Origin: Rhodobacteraceae bacterium UBA6236
GTDB taxonomy: Bacteria > Pseudomonadota > Alphaproteobacteria > Rhodobacterales > Rhodobacteraceae
Direction: 5' to 3'
Assembly: GCA_002440945.1 (NCBI GenBank)
Contig: DJWG01000024.1
Location: 1 to 13,547 of the forward strand
DNA: 13,547 bases
Of the stretch, positions 6,842 to 13,522 are shown in pieces. A program made the translations under genes and the position numbers. The notes under the pieces were generated by a model. The model did not search any database and was not told where the DNA came from. It worked only from the letters and a program-made list of their open reading frames with translations. Position 1 is the first letter of the stretch. Each line of letters starts with the position of its first letter.

Positions 6842-9010
6842 ATGACCATTCGTTACCTTGGCGCGGTTTCCGTGCTCGCGCTGTTTGCCGGACCGGCCCT
6901 GGCAGAGCCGGTCTTCAACCGCATCGCGACCTTCCCGGTCGTCGCCAACATGGCGCAGGGCGAAGACACCGCCCGCAGTTCCTCGGCTGAAATCATCACC
7001 GCCTCGGAAGACGGCAAGACGCTGGTTTACACCGACAGCCCGCTGGGTGTGATCGGCTTTGTCGACATAACCGATCCCAAGGCGCCGAAGCCGCTGGGCA
7101 ACGCCGCCGTGAAGGGCGAACCGACCACCGCGCACATCATCGGCGGCCGGGTGTTCGTGGGCGTCAACACCTCGGAAAGCAAGACCAACCCTTCGGGCCG
7201 GCTGGCGGTGATCGACCTGGGCGACCACAAGGAAGTCGCGTCCTGCGATCTGGGCGGGCAGCCGGATTCGGTGGCCGTGGCGAAGGACGGCAGCTTCCTG
7301 GCCATCGCCGTCGAGAACGAACGCGACGAGGATCTGAACGACGGCGCCCTGCCGCAGATGCCCGCGGGCTATGTCGTCAAGCTGCCGGTCAAGGACGGCG
7401 GTGTCGATTGCGCCGCCATGCAGAAGATCGACCTGACCGGTCTGGCCGCCATTGCGCCCGAAGACCCCGAGCCCGAATTCGTCAGCATCAATGACGCGGG
7501 CGAAATCGCGGTGACGCTGCAGGAAAACAACCACGTCGTCATCATCGGCGCCGATGGCAAGGTCGCCTCGCACTTCGCGGCGGGCGAAGTGTCGATGGAG
7601 GGCATCGACACCAAATCGGATGGCAAGCTGGCCTTTACCGGCAAGTTCGAAGACAAGCCACGCGAACCCGATGGCATCAAGTGGATTGATGGCGATCACG
7701 TCGTCATTGCCAACGAAGGCGACTGGAACGGCGGCACCCGCAGCTTCACCATCTTCAAGAAGGACGGCACGCTGGTCTTCGACAGCGGCAACAGCCTGGA
7801 ACGTGCCATCGCCGAAATCGGTCACTACCCAGAAAAACGCTCGAAATCGAAGGGGGTGGAGCTGGAAAGCGTCGAATTTGCCACCATCGGCGGCAAGAAC
7901 TACCTCTTCGCCGTGTCCGAACGCGCCTCGGTGATTGGCGTCTATGACGCGACCGATCCGGCCCAGCCGAAGCTTTTGCAGATCCTGCCCTCGGGCGTCA
8001 GCCCCGAAGGTCTGGTGGCGATCCCCGGCCGCAGCCTTCTGGCTTCGGCCAATGAGGTCGATTTGGGCGAGGACGGCGGCGCCCGCGCCCATGTGATGAT
8101 CTATGAACTGCAAGACGCCGCCCCCGCCTATCCGACGATCACCGCCGCCGGGGCCGATCCGGTCATCGGCTGGGGCGCCATCGGCGCGCTGGCCGCCGAT
8201 GCCGAAACGCCGGGCAAGCTTTATGCCGCCTCTGACAGCGTCTATGGCGCGATGCCTTCGATCTACGAGATCGACGCGACGCAGAAACCGGCGCGGATCG
8301 TCAAACAGACCGTCGTCACCCGTGGCGGCGACGCGGCGCAGAAGCTCGATATCGAAGGGCTGGTTTCCGATGGCAAAGGCGGCTTCTGGCTGGCCAACGA
8401 AGGCGATGCGAAAAAGCTGGTGCCGCATGCGATCCTGAACGTGAACGACAAGGGTGAGATCAAGAAGGAAATCGCCCTACCCGCCGAGCTTCTGGCGCAT
8501 CAGACCCGTTTTGGCATCGAAGGCATCGCCAAGGTCGGCGACGTCTTGTGGATGGCCGTCCAGCGCGAATGGGGCAACGACCCGGAGGGGCAGGTGAAGC
8601 TTTTGGCCTACAACCTCGAGACCGAGGAATGGGGCGCGGTCCGCTATCCGCTGGAAGCCAAGGGCGAAGGCTGGATAGGTCTGTCGGAACTGGCGGTGAA
8701 GGGCGATCACCTGCATGTGCTGGAGCGTGACAACCTGATCGGCGACAAGGCGGTGGTGAAGAAGATCTTCCGCGTCAAGCTTGAAGATCTCAAACCCGCC
8801 GCGCTGGATGCCGACCTGCCGGTCGTCGCCAAGGAAGAAGTGCGCGACCTGCTGCCGGAACTGAAGGCGCTGACCAATGGTTATGCGCTCGACAAGGTCG
8901 AGGGCCTGACCTTCGACGCGGCTGGCGAGGGCTTTGTCATCACCGACAACGACGGTGTGGACGACAGTTCGGGCGAAACGCTGTTCTGGTCGATCGGCAA
9001 GATCGACTGA
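6842..9010 (+). CDS. Secreted esterase-like/phytase-like family protein
   Basis: This is a predicted periplasmic or exported protein, probably involved in phosphate-ester or organophosphate use. It has 722 residues. The signal peptide is MTIRYLGAVSVLALFAGPALA, cleaved before EPVFN. Residues about 25-425 look like a beta-propeller of the LVIVD/'choice-of-anchor I' kind: GFVDITDPKAPKPLG, IANEGDWNGGTRSF and YDATDPAQPKLLQILPSGVS. Residues about 430-715 match the phytase-like domain (PF13449 type): DPVIGWGAIGALAAD, LYAASDSVYG, DIEGLVSDGKGGFWLANEGD, RFGIEGIAKVGD and LSELAVKGDHLHVLERD. The start is fixed by a near-perfect AGGAGGTG (6829-6836) 5 bases before the ATG; upstream in-frame starts lie ahead of the Pho box and lack a ribosome site. 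It is a single-gene unit with its own terminator. The true substrate (phytate, sugar phosphate or another ester) cannot be read from the sequence. Confidence 0.87.
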   Translation: MTIRYLGAVSVLALFAGPALAEPVFNRIATFPVVANMAQGEDTARSSSAEIITASEDGKTLVYTDSPLGVIGFVDITDPKAPKPLGNAAVKGEPTTAHIIGGRVFVGVNTSESKTNPSGRLAVIDLGDHKEVASCDLGGQPDSVAVAKDGSFLAIAVENERDEDLNDGALPQMPAGYVVKLPVKDGGVDCAAMQKIDLTGLAAIAPEDPEPEFVSINDAGEIAVTLQENNHVVIIGADGKVASHFAAGEVSMEGIDTKSDGKLAFTGKFEDKPREPDGIKWIDGDHVVIANEGDWNGGTRSFTIFKKDGTLVFDSGNSLERAIAEIGHYPEKRSKSKGVELESVEFATIGGKNYLFAVSERASVIGVYDATDPAQPKLLQILPSGVSPEGLVAIPGRSLLASANEVDLGEDGGARAHVMIYELQDAAPAYPTITAAGADPVIGWGAIGALAADAETPGKLYAASDSVYGAMPSIYEIDATQKPARIVKQTVVTRGGDAAQKLDIEGLVSDGKGGFWLANEGDAKKLVPHAILNVNDKGEIKKEIALPAELLAHQTRFGIEGIAKVGDVLWMAVQREWGNDPEGQVKLLAYNLETEEWGAVRYPLEAKGEGWIGLSELAVKGDHLHVLERDNLIGDKAVVKKIFRVKLEDLKPAALDADLPVVAKEEVRDLLPELKALTNGYALDKVEGLTFDAAGEGFVITDNDGVDDSSGETLFWSIGKID

Positions 9011-9031
9011 GCCTGGCCTGATCGATTTTGG

Positions 9032-9055
9032 GGCCGCCCTTCGGGGCGGTCTTTT
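9032..9055 (+). terminator. Rho-independent terminator of the phytase-like gene
   Basis: GGCCGCCC (9032-9039), a TTCG tetraloop, and GGGCGGTC (9044-9051) form an 8-bp stem with one G-T wobble, followed by TTTT. It begins 21 bases after the stop codon of the phytase-like gene. Confidence 0.88.
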
Positions 9056-9090
9056 CCGTCGTGATAACCATTGCGGCTGCGGCTGAAATC

Positions 9091-9109
9091 CCCGGGGGCT
9101 TTACCCGGG
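9091..9109 (-). terminator. Weak hairpin at the end of the cobalt operon
   Basis: On the minus strand CCCGGG (9109-9104) and CCCGGG (9096-9091) can pair around a 7-base loop that contains the DUF488 stop codon; GATTTC follows. The stem is short and the U tract poor. It may contribute to ending the cbi-DUF488 transcript, but the rightward terminator at 9032-9055 reads as a hairpin on this strand too and may do more. Confidence 0.25.
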
Positions 9110-9655
9110 CGCAGGTTCACCGGGGCCGGCAGGATAGACCACCGACAGATCGTCACGGATCACGGCGCCGGGGGTCAGAACCGCGCGCTGGACCCGGCCT
9201 TCCTGCATCAGATGGAAAACGTCCTCGTTGCGGGCCAGAAGATGGTCCGCGATGATCCGCCTGTGGCATCGCCACCAGACCGCCTCTGAACACATCATGG
9301 CGCACTTCCTTGCCCTGCCCAGTCCGATGAGGGCGGCAAGCCCTTTCGCGAACTCTGCCGTCAGGGCGTAGTCTGCATAGTTGTGAAAGCTGCGGTTTCG
9401 CCAGGCGCCGTTCAGATCGGGTGGTACGGACTTCTCCTTTCCGCGACGACCGCCCAGAAGCGGGACATAGTCGTAGCCGATCTGAAACTGGGCCAGCGAC
9501 CGGGATAGCCGGTCCTGATCGAACTGGGGATTGGCCCGTGAACCGGGGAGCCGACGCACATCCGCCACCACCCCGATTTCGGCAGCGCGAAGAATGTCCA
9601 GGAACGCGGCTGAGCTCCGGTTCGAATGTCCGACGGTAAAGAATGGATAGACCAT
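9101..9655 (-). CDS. DUF488 domain-containing protein
   Basis: This is a conserved protein of unknown function with 184 residues from the chosen start. The DUF488 hallmarks are clear: FFTVGHSNRSSAAFLDILRA, then IGVVADVRRLPGSRANPQFD, YVPLLGGRRG, and MCSEAVWWRCHRRIIADHLL, the Cys-Ser-Glu-Ala...Cys-His-Arg motif near the C-terminus. I chose the ATG at 9655 because the family usually begins just before the T[IV]GHS motif and a G-rich stretch precedes it. An in-frame ATG at 9712 overlaps the cbiO stop as ATGA and would add 19 residues with no family similarity, so coupled initiation there is also possible. It is the last gene of the cobalamin-riboswitch-controlled cobalt transport operon. The position hints at a link to cobalt or B12 but proves nothing; DUF488 genes occur in many contexts. 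Confidence 0.88.
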   Translation of the reverse strand: MVYPFFTVGHSNRSSAAFLDILRAAEIGVVADVRRLPGSRANPQFDQDRLSRSLAQFQIGYDYVPLLGGRRGKEKSVPPDLNGAWRNRSFHNYADYALTAEFAKGLAALIGLGRARKCAMMCSEAVWWRCHRRIIADHLLARNEDVFHLMQEGRVQRAVLTPGAVIRDDLSVVYPAGPGEPAPG

Positions 9656-9708
9656 CGACACCCCCCGGTCGTTACACAGTCTCATAGCGGGGCCTCGCCC
9701 GCCACGCG

Positions 9709-10560
9709 TCATCGCGCCGCGCGAATGGGGGAAGGGGCCAGCAGGTCCAGCAGGTCATCCGCCGTGCGGGGCATCGGGCCTGTGTCCGCGCAGGATCCCC
9801 GTGCCCGCGCGGCCAGCCACAGATCCACCAGAACCGGCGGCCTGAGGCCCGCTTTCGCCAGAAGGTCGGCATCGCACAGCACCGCCTCGGCACGGCCCTG
9901 CGCCAGCACCGTCCCACCCTGAAACAGCGCCACATCATCGGCGAGGGCCTGCGCCAGTTCGATGTCATGGGTTGAGAACACCAGCGTCATGCCGCGTTCG
10001 CCCAACGCGCGCAGAACGGCGATCAGCTGATCGGCCCCTGCGCGATCCAGACCGGCGGTGGGTTCGTCCAGCAGCAGGATCTCTGGCTCCATCGCCACGG
10101 CGCCCGCGATCGCCACCCGCTTCTTCTGCCCGCCCGACAGCATGTGCGGCGGCCGGTCCGCCAGATCGGCGATGCCCAGTGCCGCCATCGCGCCCTGCAC
10201 CCGAAGGCGGGTTTCAGCCTCGGTCAGCCCTTGGTTGAGAGGGCCGAAAGACACATCTTCGGCCACGCTGGCGGCGAAGATCTGGTCATCGGCGTCCTGC
10301 AGCACCAGCGCCACCCGGCTGCGCCACTGGATCAGGCCGCGACGCGAATAATCGCCCGGATTGCCCGCAAGCCGCACCGTTCCCCGGTCGGGCCGGATCG
10401 AGCCGTTCAGATGCAGCAGCAAGGTCGATTTGCCCGCCCCGTTCGGCCCCAGGATGGCCAGTTTGCGCCCGGCCGTGATCGCCAGCGACAGCTGGCGCAG
10501 CGCCGGAACCTCGCCCGGGTAGGCATAATCGAGATCATCGGCGGAAAGGATCGTGGTCAT
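9709..10560 (-). CDS. cbiO: Cobalt ECF transporter ATP-binding protein CbiO
   Basis: This is the ATPase of an energy-coupling-factor importer that drives Co2+ uptake with CbiM, CbiN and CbiQ. It has 283 residues. Visible motifs are Walker A GPNGAGKST (about 38-46), Q-loop LQDADDQIF (about 87-95), signature LSGGQKKRVAIAGAVA (from 141), Walker B ILLLDEPTAGLD (161-172) and H-loop STHD (His198). The aromatic YAYPGE before Walker A is the usual A-loop. The ATG at 10560 overlaps the cbiQ stop by four bases (ATGA), and its own stop overlaps a possible start of the DUF488 gene in the same way. Nickel transport by the similar CbiMNQO/NikMNQO systems is possible in principle, but the B12 riboswitch argues for cobalt. 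Confidence 0.94.
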   Translation of the reverse strand: MTTILSADDLDYAYPGEVPALRQLSLAITAGRKLAILGPNGAGKSTLLLHLNGSIRPDRGTVRLAGNPGDYSRRGLIQWRSRVALVLQDADDQIFAASVAEDVSFGPLNQGLTEAETRLRVQGAMAALGIADLADRPPHMLSGGQKKRVAIAGAVAMEPEILLLDEPTAGLDRAGADQLIAVLRALGERGMTLVFSTHDIELAQALADDVALFQGGTVLAQGRAEAVLCDADLLAKAGLRPPVLVDLWLAARARGSCADTGPMPRTADDLLDLLAPSPIRAAR

Positions 10561-11291
10561 GCCATGACTCCGGCCAGGAGAACCGCGATCTGGACGACCA
10601 GCACCAGCGCCACGGTCCGACCGCTGACCGGAACCGGCGACGACAGCACGCGCATTTCGCCCTGCCAGCCGCGCGCCGCAAGCCCGGTTTCCATCCGCCG
10701 CGCCCGCGCCATGGCGCGCGGCAAAAGGTTGGCGATCACCATCGCGGTCGAACGCAGCCTGCGGCGGGGGCTGGAATGCCCCAGCCGCGCCCGTTGCGCC
10801 GTGGTCATCGCCGCCGCCTCGTCCGCGATCAGGAAGACGAAGCGATAGGTCAAGAGCGCCAGTTCCACGATCTCGGCCGGAAGCCCGAGACGGCGCAGCC
10901 CGCCAAACAGGTCGGCCATCGGCGTCGTCAGGGCAAGGAAGATCAGGCAAAACGTGGCCGCCATGGCACGGACAACAAGCTGCGCCGCCTCAGCGCCACC
11001 GCCCGGCGCCAGCGAAACTCCGTCACCGCCGATCTGCACCAGCAGCATCGCGGCCCCGGAGGCCAGAAACCCCAGGGGCAGCGCCACCACCGTCAGCCAC
11101 AGCCGCAGCGGCACCCGCGCGCCAAGGAAGGTAAAGCCAAGCATGGCCAGCCCCGCCAGCCCCGCCCCCGGCCAGGGCGGCAGAGCCAGCGCAAGGGCCA
11201 GAAACCCGCCAGCGATCAGCACCTTTTCGCCCAGGGCGCGGTGTCGCCAGTGGCTTTGACTGGCGGCGCGGTCAAGCATTCCGACCGACAT
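10557..11291 (-). CDS. cbiQ: Cobalt ECF transporter transmembrane protein CbiQ (EcfT)
   Basis: This is the scaffold membrane subunit that couples the ATPase to the substrate-binding CbiM. It has 244 residues from the start MSVGMLDRAASQSHWRHRAL. It contains several hydrophobic segments (for example GFLALALALPPW, LAMLGFTFLGA, LWLTVVALPLGFLASGAAML and AATFCLIFLALTT). The coupling-helix signatures are RRLGLPAEIVELALLTYRF, then ARARRMETGLAARGW, the ARG motif of EcfT proteins that contacts the ATPase. I chose 11291 because it starts one base after the cbiN stop; a longer in-frame start at 11363 would run through cbiN and has no family support. The stop overlaps the cbiO start by four bases. Confidence 0.92.
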   Translation of the reverse strand: MSVGMLDRAASQSHWRHRALGEKVLIAGGFLALALALPPWPGAGLAGLAMLGFTFLGARVPLRLWLTVVALPLGFLASGAAMLLVQIGGDGVSLAPGGGAEAAQLVVRAMAATFCLIFLALTTPMADLFGGLRRLGLPAEIVELALLTYRFVFLIADEAAAMTTAQRARLGHSSPRRRLRSTAMVIANLLPRAMARARRMETGLAARGWQGEMRVLSSPVPVSGRTVALVLVVQIAVLLAGVMA

Positions 11292-11292
11292 C

Positions 11293-11592
11293 TCAGCCCC
11301 GCGTTGTCCCGGCGTCCCCATCGGCGGCCGGGCGGCGACGACCATGCACGCGGCCGATGACATAGCCGATCACAAAGGCGCCCAAAGCGGCCTGAAGGGC
11401 GAAGAACAGGCTCTCGATCTCGGCGCTTGGCGGTGTCCAGATCGGGTTGGCCCAAGGGGCGAAGTCCTTGCGACCCGCGATGAGATCGGCGACCTGACCA
11501 TCCGCACCGCCGAACTCGCCGCCCAGGAACAGCGGGACAAGGATCAGGAGGGCGACGGCCAGCAGCATCCAGGCAGAGCGTTTCGACATCAT
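11293..11592 (-). CDS. cbiN: Cobalt ECF transporter small subunit CbiN
   Basis: This is the small membrane protein of the cobalt importer that helps CbiM load metal. It has 99 residues, with the expected two membrane segments ([19 protein letters not shown] and [20 protein letters not shown]). Between them lies a periplasmic loop with the GADGQ...[12 protein letters not shown] pattern typical of CbiN. The start is a tandem ATGATG (11592-11587) that overlaps the cbiM stop. GGAGGAG upstream is closer than ideal to the first ATG, so the second may be the preferred one (98 residues). The C-terminal tail is Arg-rich and variable. Confidence 0.9.
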   Translation of the reverse strand: MMSKRSAWMLLAVALLILVPLFLGGEFGGADGQVADLIAGRKDFAPWANPIWTPPSAEIESLFFALQAALGAFVIGYVIGRVHGRRRPAADGDAGTTRG

Positions 11593-12257
11593 TTCTCCTC
11601 CCCCGCCAGAACGGCAATGCGATCCTGGTCCCGGGCCTTGCCCGAAAGCGCCTCGATCACCACGACGGTCAGAAGCCCCTCGACAATGGCCAAAGGCACC
11701 TGCGTGACCGCAAAGACGGCGCCGAATTTCAGCGCGGCCCCGGCAATGCCCGACACCGGATCGGGATAGGCCAGCGCCAGTTGCAGCGAGGTGAAGACAT
11801 AGGTGGCCAGATCGCCCAGGGCGGCCGCCAGAAACACCGAAACGGCGAAGGAGAACCCCGCGCGACCGGCCAGTTTCCAGATGCCATAGGCGAACCAGGG
11901 CCCGACAATCGCCATCGAAAACACATTGGCGCCCAGCGTCGTCAGCCCGCCATGCGCCAGCAAGAGCGCCTGGAACAGCAAGACGATCACCCCCAGCACC
12001 GCCATGACCGGGGGGCCGAAGACGATCGCCCCCAGACCGGTGCCGGTGGGGTGCGAACAGGACCCGGTGACAGAGGGGATCTTCAGCGCCGACAGCACGA
12101 AGGCGAACGCCCCCGCTGCGGCCAGCGTCAACCGCGCCTCGGGCCTTTCCCGGATCATCCTGCGAAGCCGCGCGACACCGGCCACCACGAATGGGGCCGA
12201 GGCGGCATACCACCCCAGCGCATGCGAAACGGGCAGAAAGCCCTCCATGATGTGCAT
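11589..12257 (-). CDS. cbiM: Cobalt ECF transporter substrate-binding membrane protein CbiM
   Basis: This is the S-component that captures Co2+ in the membrane. It has 222 residues. The N-terminus MHIMEGFLP is diagnostic: in the CbiM/NikM family the amino group, His2 and a later His coordinate the metal. Here the later one is probably His69 in [14 protein letters not shown]. Further family features are [27 protein letters not shown] and the final helices [19 protein letters not shown]. The start at 12257 is fixed by the required MH N-terminus and by GGAGG 8 bases upstream. It is the first gene after the cobalamin riboswitch. The similar NikM carries nickel, but the regulation favours cobalt. 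Confidence 0.95.
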   Translation of the reverse strand: MHIMEGFLPVSHALGWYAASAPFVVAGVARLRRMIRERPEARLTLAAAGAFAFVLSALKIPSVTGSCSHPTGTGLGAIVFGPPVMAVLGVIVLLFQALLLAHGGLTTLGANVFSMAIVGPWFAYGIWKLAGRAGFSFAVSVFLAAALGDLATYVFTSLQLALAYPDPVSGIAGAALKFGAVFAVTQVPLAIVEGLLTVVVIEALSGKARDQDRIAVLAGEEK

Positions 12258-12339
12258 GTCTCATCCCTCCACATCGGACGCGCTGCTATCGAAAGACCCG
12301 AAGGACACCCCGCCCGGGACGGCTTGCAGCGCACGAGCG
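12258..12339 (-). other. Leader between riboswitch and cbiM, probable expression platform
   Basis: These 82 bases separate the riboswitch aptamer from cbiM. GCAGCGC (12326-12332) can pair with GCGCTGC (12280-12286), closing a 39-base GC-rich loop, and the ribosome site GGAGG follows at 12270-12266. There is no U-rich terminator, so control is more likely at translation initiation than by transcription stop. The pairing is my reading by eye and is not tested for thermodynamics. Confidence 0.35.
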
Positions 12340-12535
12340 ATGGCAGGTCTCCTGACTTGCGGGTCGTTGCACCCGGTCGCCTTCCCGACCCGCGCCCCCT
12401 GTGGAAAGGGACGGTCAGTGGCATTTGACCGGGGACTCGCCGCTCACAGTTGCGGGGGCAGCCACGGATTCGGCCCCTGATGGGTAATCCTCACCGTGTT
12501 CCCTTTTCATCCCTTGGCTTTGGGAACCATCGCCG
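12340..12535 (-). ncRNA. Cobalamin (AdoCbl) riboswitch
   Basis: On the minus strand the aptamer elements occur in the right order. GGTTCCC lies near the 5' end (about 12528-12522), followed by AAAAGGGAACACGGTGAGGA. Next come the core GCTGCCCCCGCAACTGTG (12462-12445), GCCACTG (12422-12416) and GGGAAGGCG (12386-12378). The B12 box AGTCAGGAGACCTGCC (12357-12342) comes last. This is a nearly complete match to the cobalamin riboswitch consensus. It sits directly upstream of the cobalt-uptake genes, so high cobalamin should reduce their expression. Confidence 0.95.
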
Positions 12536-12538
12536 ATC

Positions 12539-12567
12539 AGGTAATCGGCCCGGGGGAGGCTTGTCAA
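12539..12567 (-). promoter_or_regulatory. Putative sigma-70 promoter of the cbiMNQO operon
   Basis: TTGACA (12567-12562) is a perfect -35 hexamer. TTACCT (12544-12539) lies 17 bases downstream as a weak -10. The predicted transcription start (about 12532) falls just at the 5' edge of the cobalamin riboswitch, which supports the call. Confidence 0.55.
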
Positions 12568-12854
12568 TCTTGCCCTGATCGGGATGGCGGGTGGTGGTCG
12601 CATATGAAGTTGAACGTGCCGCTTTCGACTGCCGGTTCCTGCTGGTTTCAGAAACCGGGGCAGATTGCAGCCGCGCCCACCGCCTTTTCCAGGCCCTTCG
12701 CAAGGCAGGTCCGGCAACAGGAAAAGTTGTATCTGCAGTTCGTTATTTTCGGAGAAAGAGATCGCCTGGAAACGCCGCGCAGGTTTCTGCTGCCTAGCAG
12801 CGAACGCCGGGGAAGGACTGGCCGAGGCGCAGAACACCGTGATCCAGAGCCTGA
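12568..12854. other. Intergenic stretch without a recognisable gene
   Basis: I find no convincing coding sequence here on either strand; open frames have no family resemblance, no ribosome site and odd composition. A short AT-richer patch at about 12720-12762 lies in the middle. A minus-strand frame with CCRTC and several further Cys (about 12740-12648) faintly recalls small metal-binding proteins but is too short and lacks a start. It is probably decayed DNA. Confidence 0.4.
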
Positions 12855-12986
12855 TGGCGAGCCGAAGCCGAATGGGCGCCGGTCCTGATCGCTATCGAGG
12901 AGCTGCACTGGGCGGATGCCGAAACCCTGCCGCCGACCGGGGGGGGGCGTAGCGGCCCTGTGCCGGTACCCGTGAGATTGGCCTAG
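12855..12986 (+). pseudogene. Remnant of an AAA/LuxR- or cyclase-type ATPase (Walker B segment only)
   Basis: Between two in-frame stops (12852-12854 and 12984-12986) the frame reads AEWAPVLIAIEELHWADAET, then LPPTGGG. The 'AP-VLIAIEELHWAD-ETL' segment matches the Walker B strand of the large AAA-type ATPase domains in LuxR/MalT regulators and adenylate/guanylate-cyclase-associated proteins, usually LLVIEDLHWADPATL. Similarity stops at a run of nine G (12939-12947), and there is no start, Walker A or DNA-binding domain in the surroundings. It is best read as a fossil fragment left by a rearrangement. Confidence 0.55.
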
Positions 12987-13122
12987 GCGGGGGCTTCCCT
13001 GCCCGCCCAAGGCCACGGCAGGCGGGGGGGCGATACCCGCCTGCCACTCTGAATTGACCGGGGTTAGTGGCTTCCCCCGGTCGATAGGCGGCGGGTCGTA
13101 AGCGCCTTTCGGCCCGCCGCCA
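12980..13122. other. Array of four tandem GC-rich stem-loops
   Basis: Four strong inverted repeats follow each other with little spacing. (1) GGCGGG 12986-12991 / CCCGCC 13002-13007, extended by GGCC at 12980-12983 and 13011-13014. (2) A perfect 10-bp stem GGCAGGCGGG 13017-13026 / CCCGCCTGCC 13036-13045. (3) GACCGGGG 13056-13063 / CCCCGGTC 13075-13082, extended by two pairs (one wobble). (4) A 9-bp stem GGCGGCGGG 13087-13095 / CCCGCCGCC 13113-13121. Loops 1 and 3 share a GGCTTCCC motif. A strong rightward terminator follows at 13168. There is no open frame of note. It could be a structured RNA, a set of remnant terminators, or a repeat cluster; I do not recognise a known RNA family. Confidence 0.6.
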
Positions 13123-13167
13123 CCTAGCTTGCCCGCCGCGCGTTAAGGGGTTTCTGCGTGGCTACTC

Positions 13168-13200
13168 GCCCCGGTCGGCGTCACGCTGGCCGGGGCTTTT
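13168..13200 (+). terminator. Strong Rho-independent terminator, rightward
   Basis: GCCCCGGTCGGCG (13168-13180), loop TCA, and CGCTGGCCGGGGC (13184-13196) make a 13-bp stem with two G-T wobbles, followed by TTTT. No protein gene reads rightward into it within the window, so it either ends a non-coding transcript from the hairpin array or is left over from a lost gene. It touches the 3' end of the leftward DUF2971 fragment. Confidence 0.82.
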
Positions 13201-13522
13201 ATTCAGGTACTTCGTCGTAGGTATGCGAATCTCGGTTAGGTACGGCACGCGTGACTGTCGCGTGCGGATAGCGATTAGCCACAACTTCACGAATGCGGGT
13301 CGCCAATTCTGGACGCGCTTTCGCGCCCAAGATAACTCGGTCTACAACTTCTGGCGGAAACTCAGTTAGTTGTATCGGTGCTTCGGCGCTCCCAACGATC
13401 AGGTCGGCTTCACCGTTCTTGATATAGAGCCGCCATTCCCGTTCGTAGGACCAATCCGTTGTTTTTGATATGAACGCGGCCTGCGGATTCTCAAGAGGCT
13501 CATCAAGCTTGCCGTCGAAGTA
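13199..13522 (-). pseudogene. C-terminal part of a DUF2971 protein, N-terminus removed by IS
   Basis: The minus-strand frame from 13522 to the TAA at 13201-13199 gives about 107 codons. It contains AAFISKTTDWSYEREWRLYI, the conserved 'F..K...W.YE.EWR' core of DUF2971, a family of unknown function often found in accessory and defence-rich regions. The normal protein is 200-300 residues, and the N-terminal half is missing. The frame can be read a few codons into the IS end using a TTG start, but those residues come from the IS. Base composition is clearly less GC-rich than the rest of the window (AT-rich codons such as GAA, ATA and AAT), suggesting recent acquisition. Confidence 0.75.

Noticed and set aside
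6824..8428. A 534-codon open frame on the - strand opposite the phytase-like gene
   Set aside because: Shadow frame of a well-supported coding sequence with signal peptide and strong ribosome site; composition is typical of antisense frames in high-GC DNA.
10561..10950. N-terminal extension of cbiO by 130 codons
   Set aside because: The extra residues are Gly/Arg/Asp-rich, unrelated to ABC ATPases, and overlap cbiQ in another frame; the ATG at 10560 gives a normal CbiO.
11593..12264. N-terminal extension of cbiN by more than 220 codons
   Set aside because: It runs through cbiM in a shifted frame and lacks any family similarity; CbiN is normally about 90-100 residues.
12648..12745. Possible small Cys-rich metal-binding protein (CCRTC motif, - strand), considered because such genes occur near cobalt operons
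   Set aside because: Only about 30 residues, no start codon with a ribosome site, and the rest of the family pattern is missing.
12415..12837. A 140-codon - strand frame over the riboswitch and its upstream region
   Set aside because: It overlaps the cobalamin aptamer, has no family pattern and no ribosome site; composition is not coding-like.
12980..13200. CRISPR array or integron attC sites, considered because of regularly placed palindromes
   Set aside because: The stems differ in sequence, there are no identical direct repeats with equal spacers, and the attC core sites (RYYYAAC/GTTRRRY pairs) are not found.
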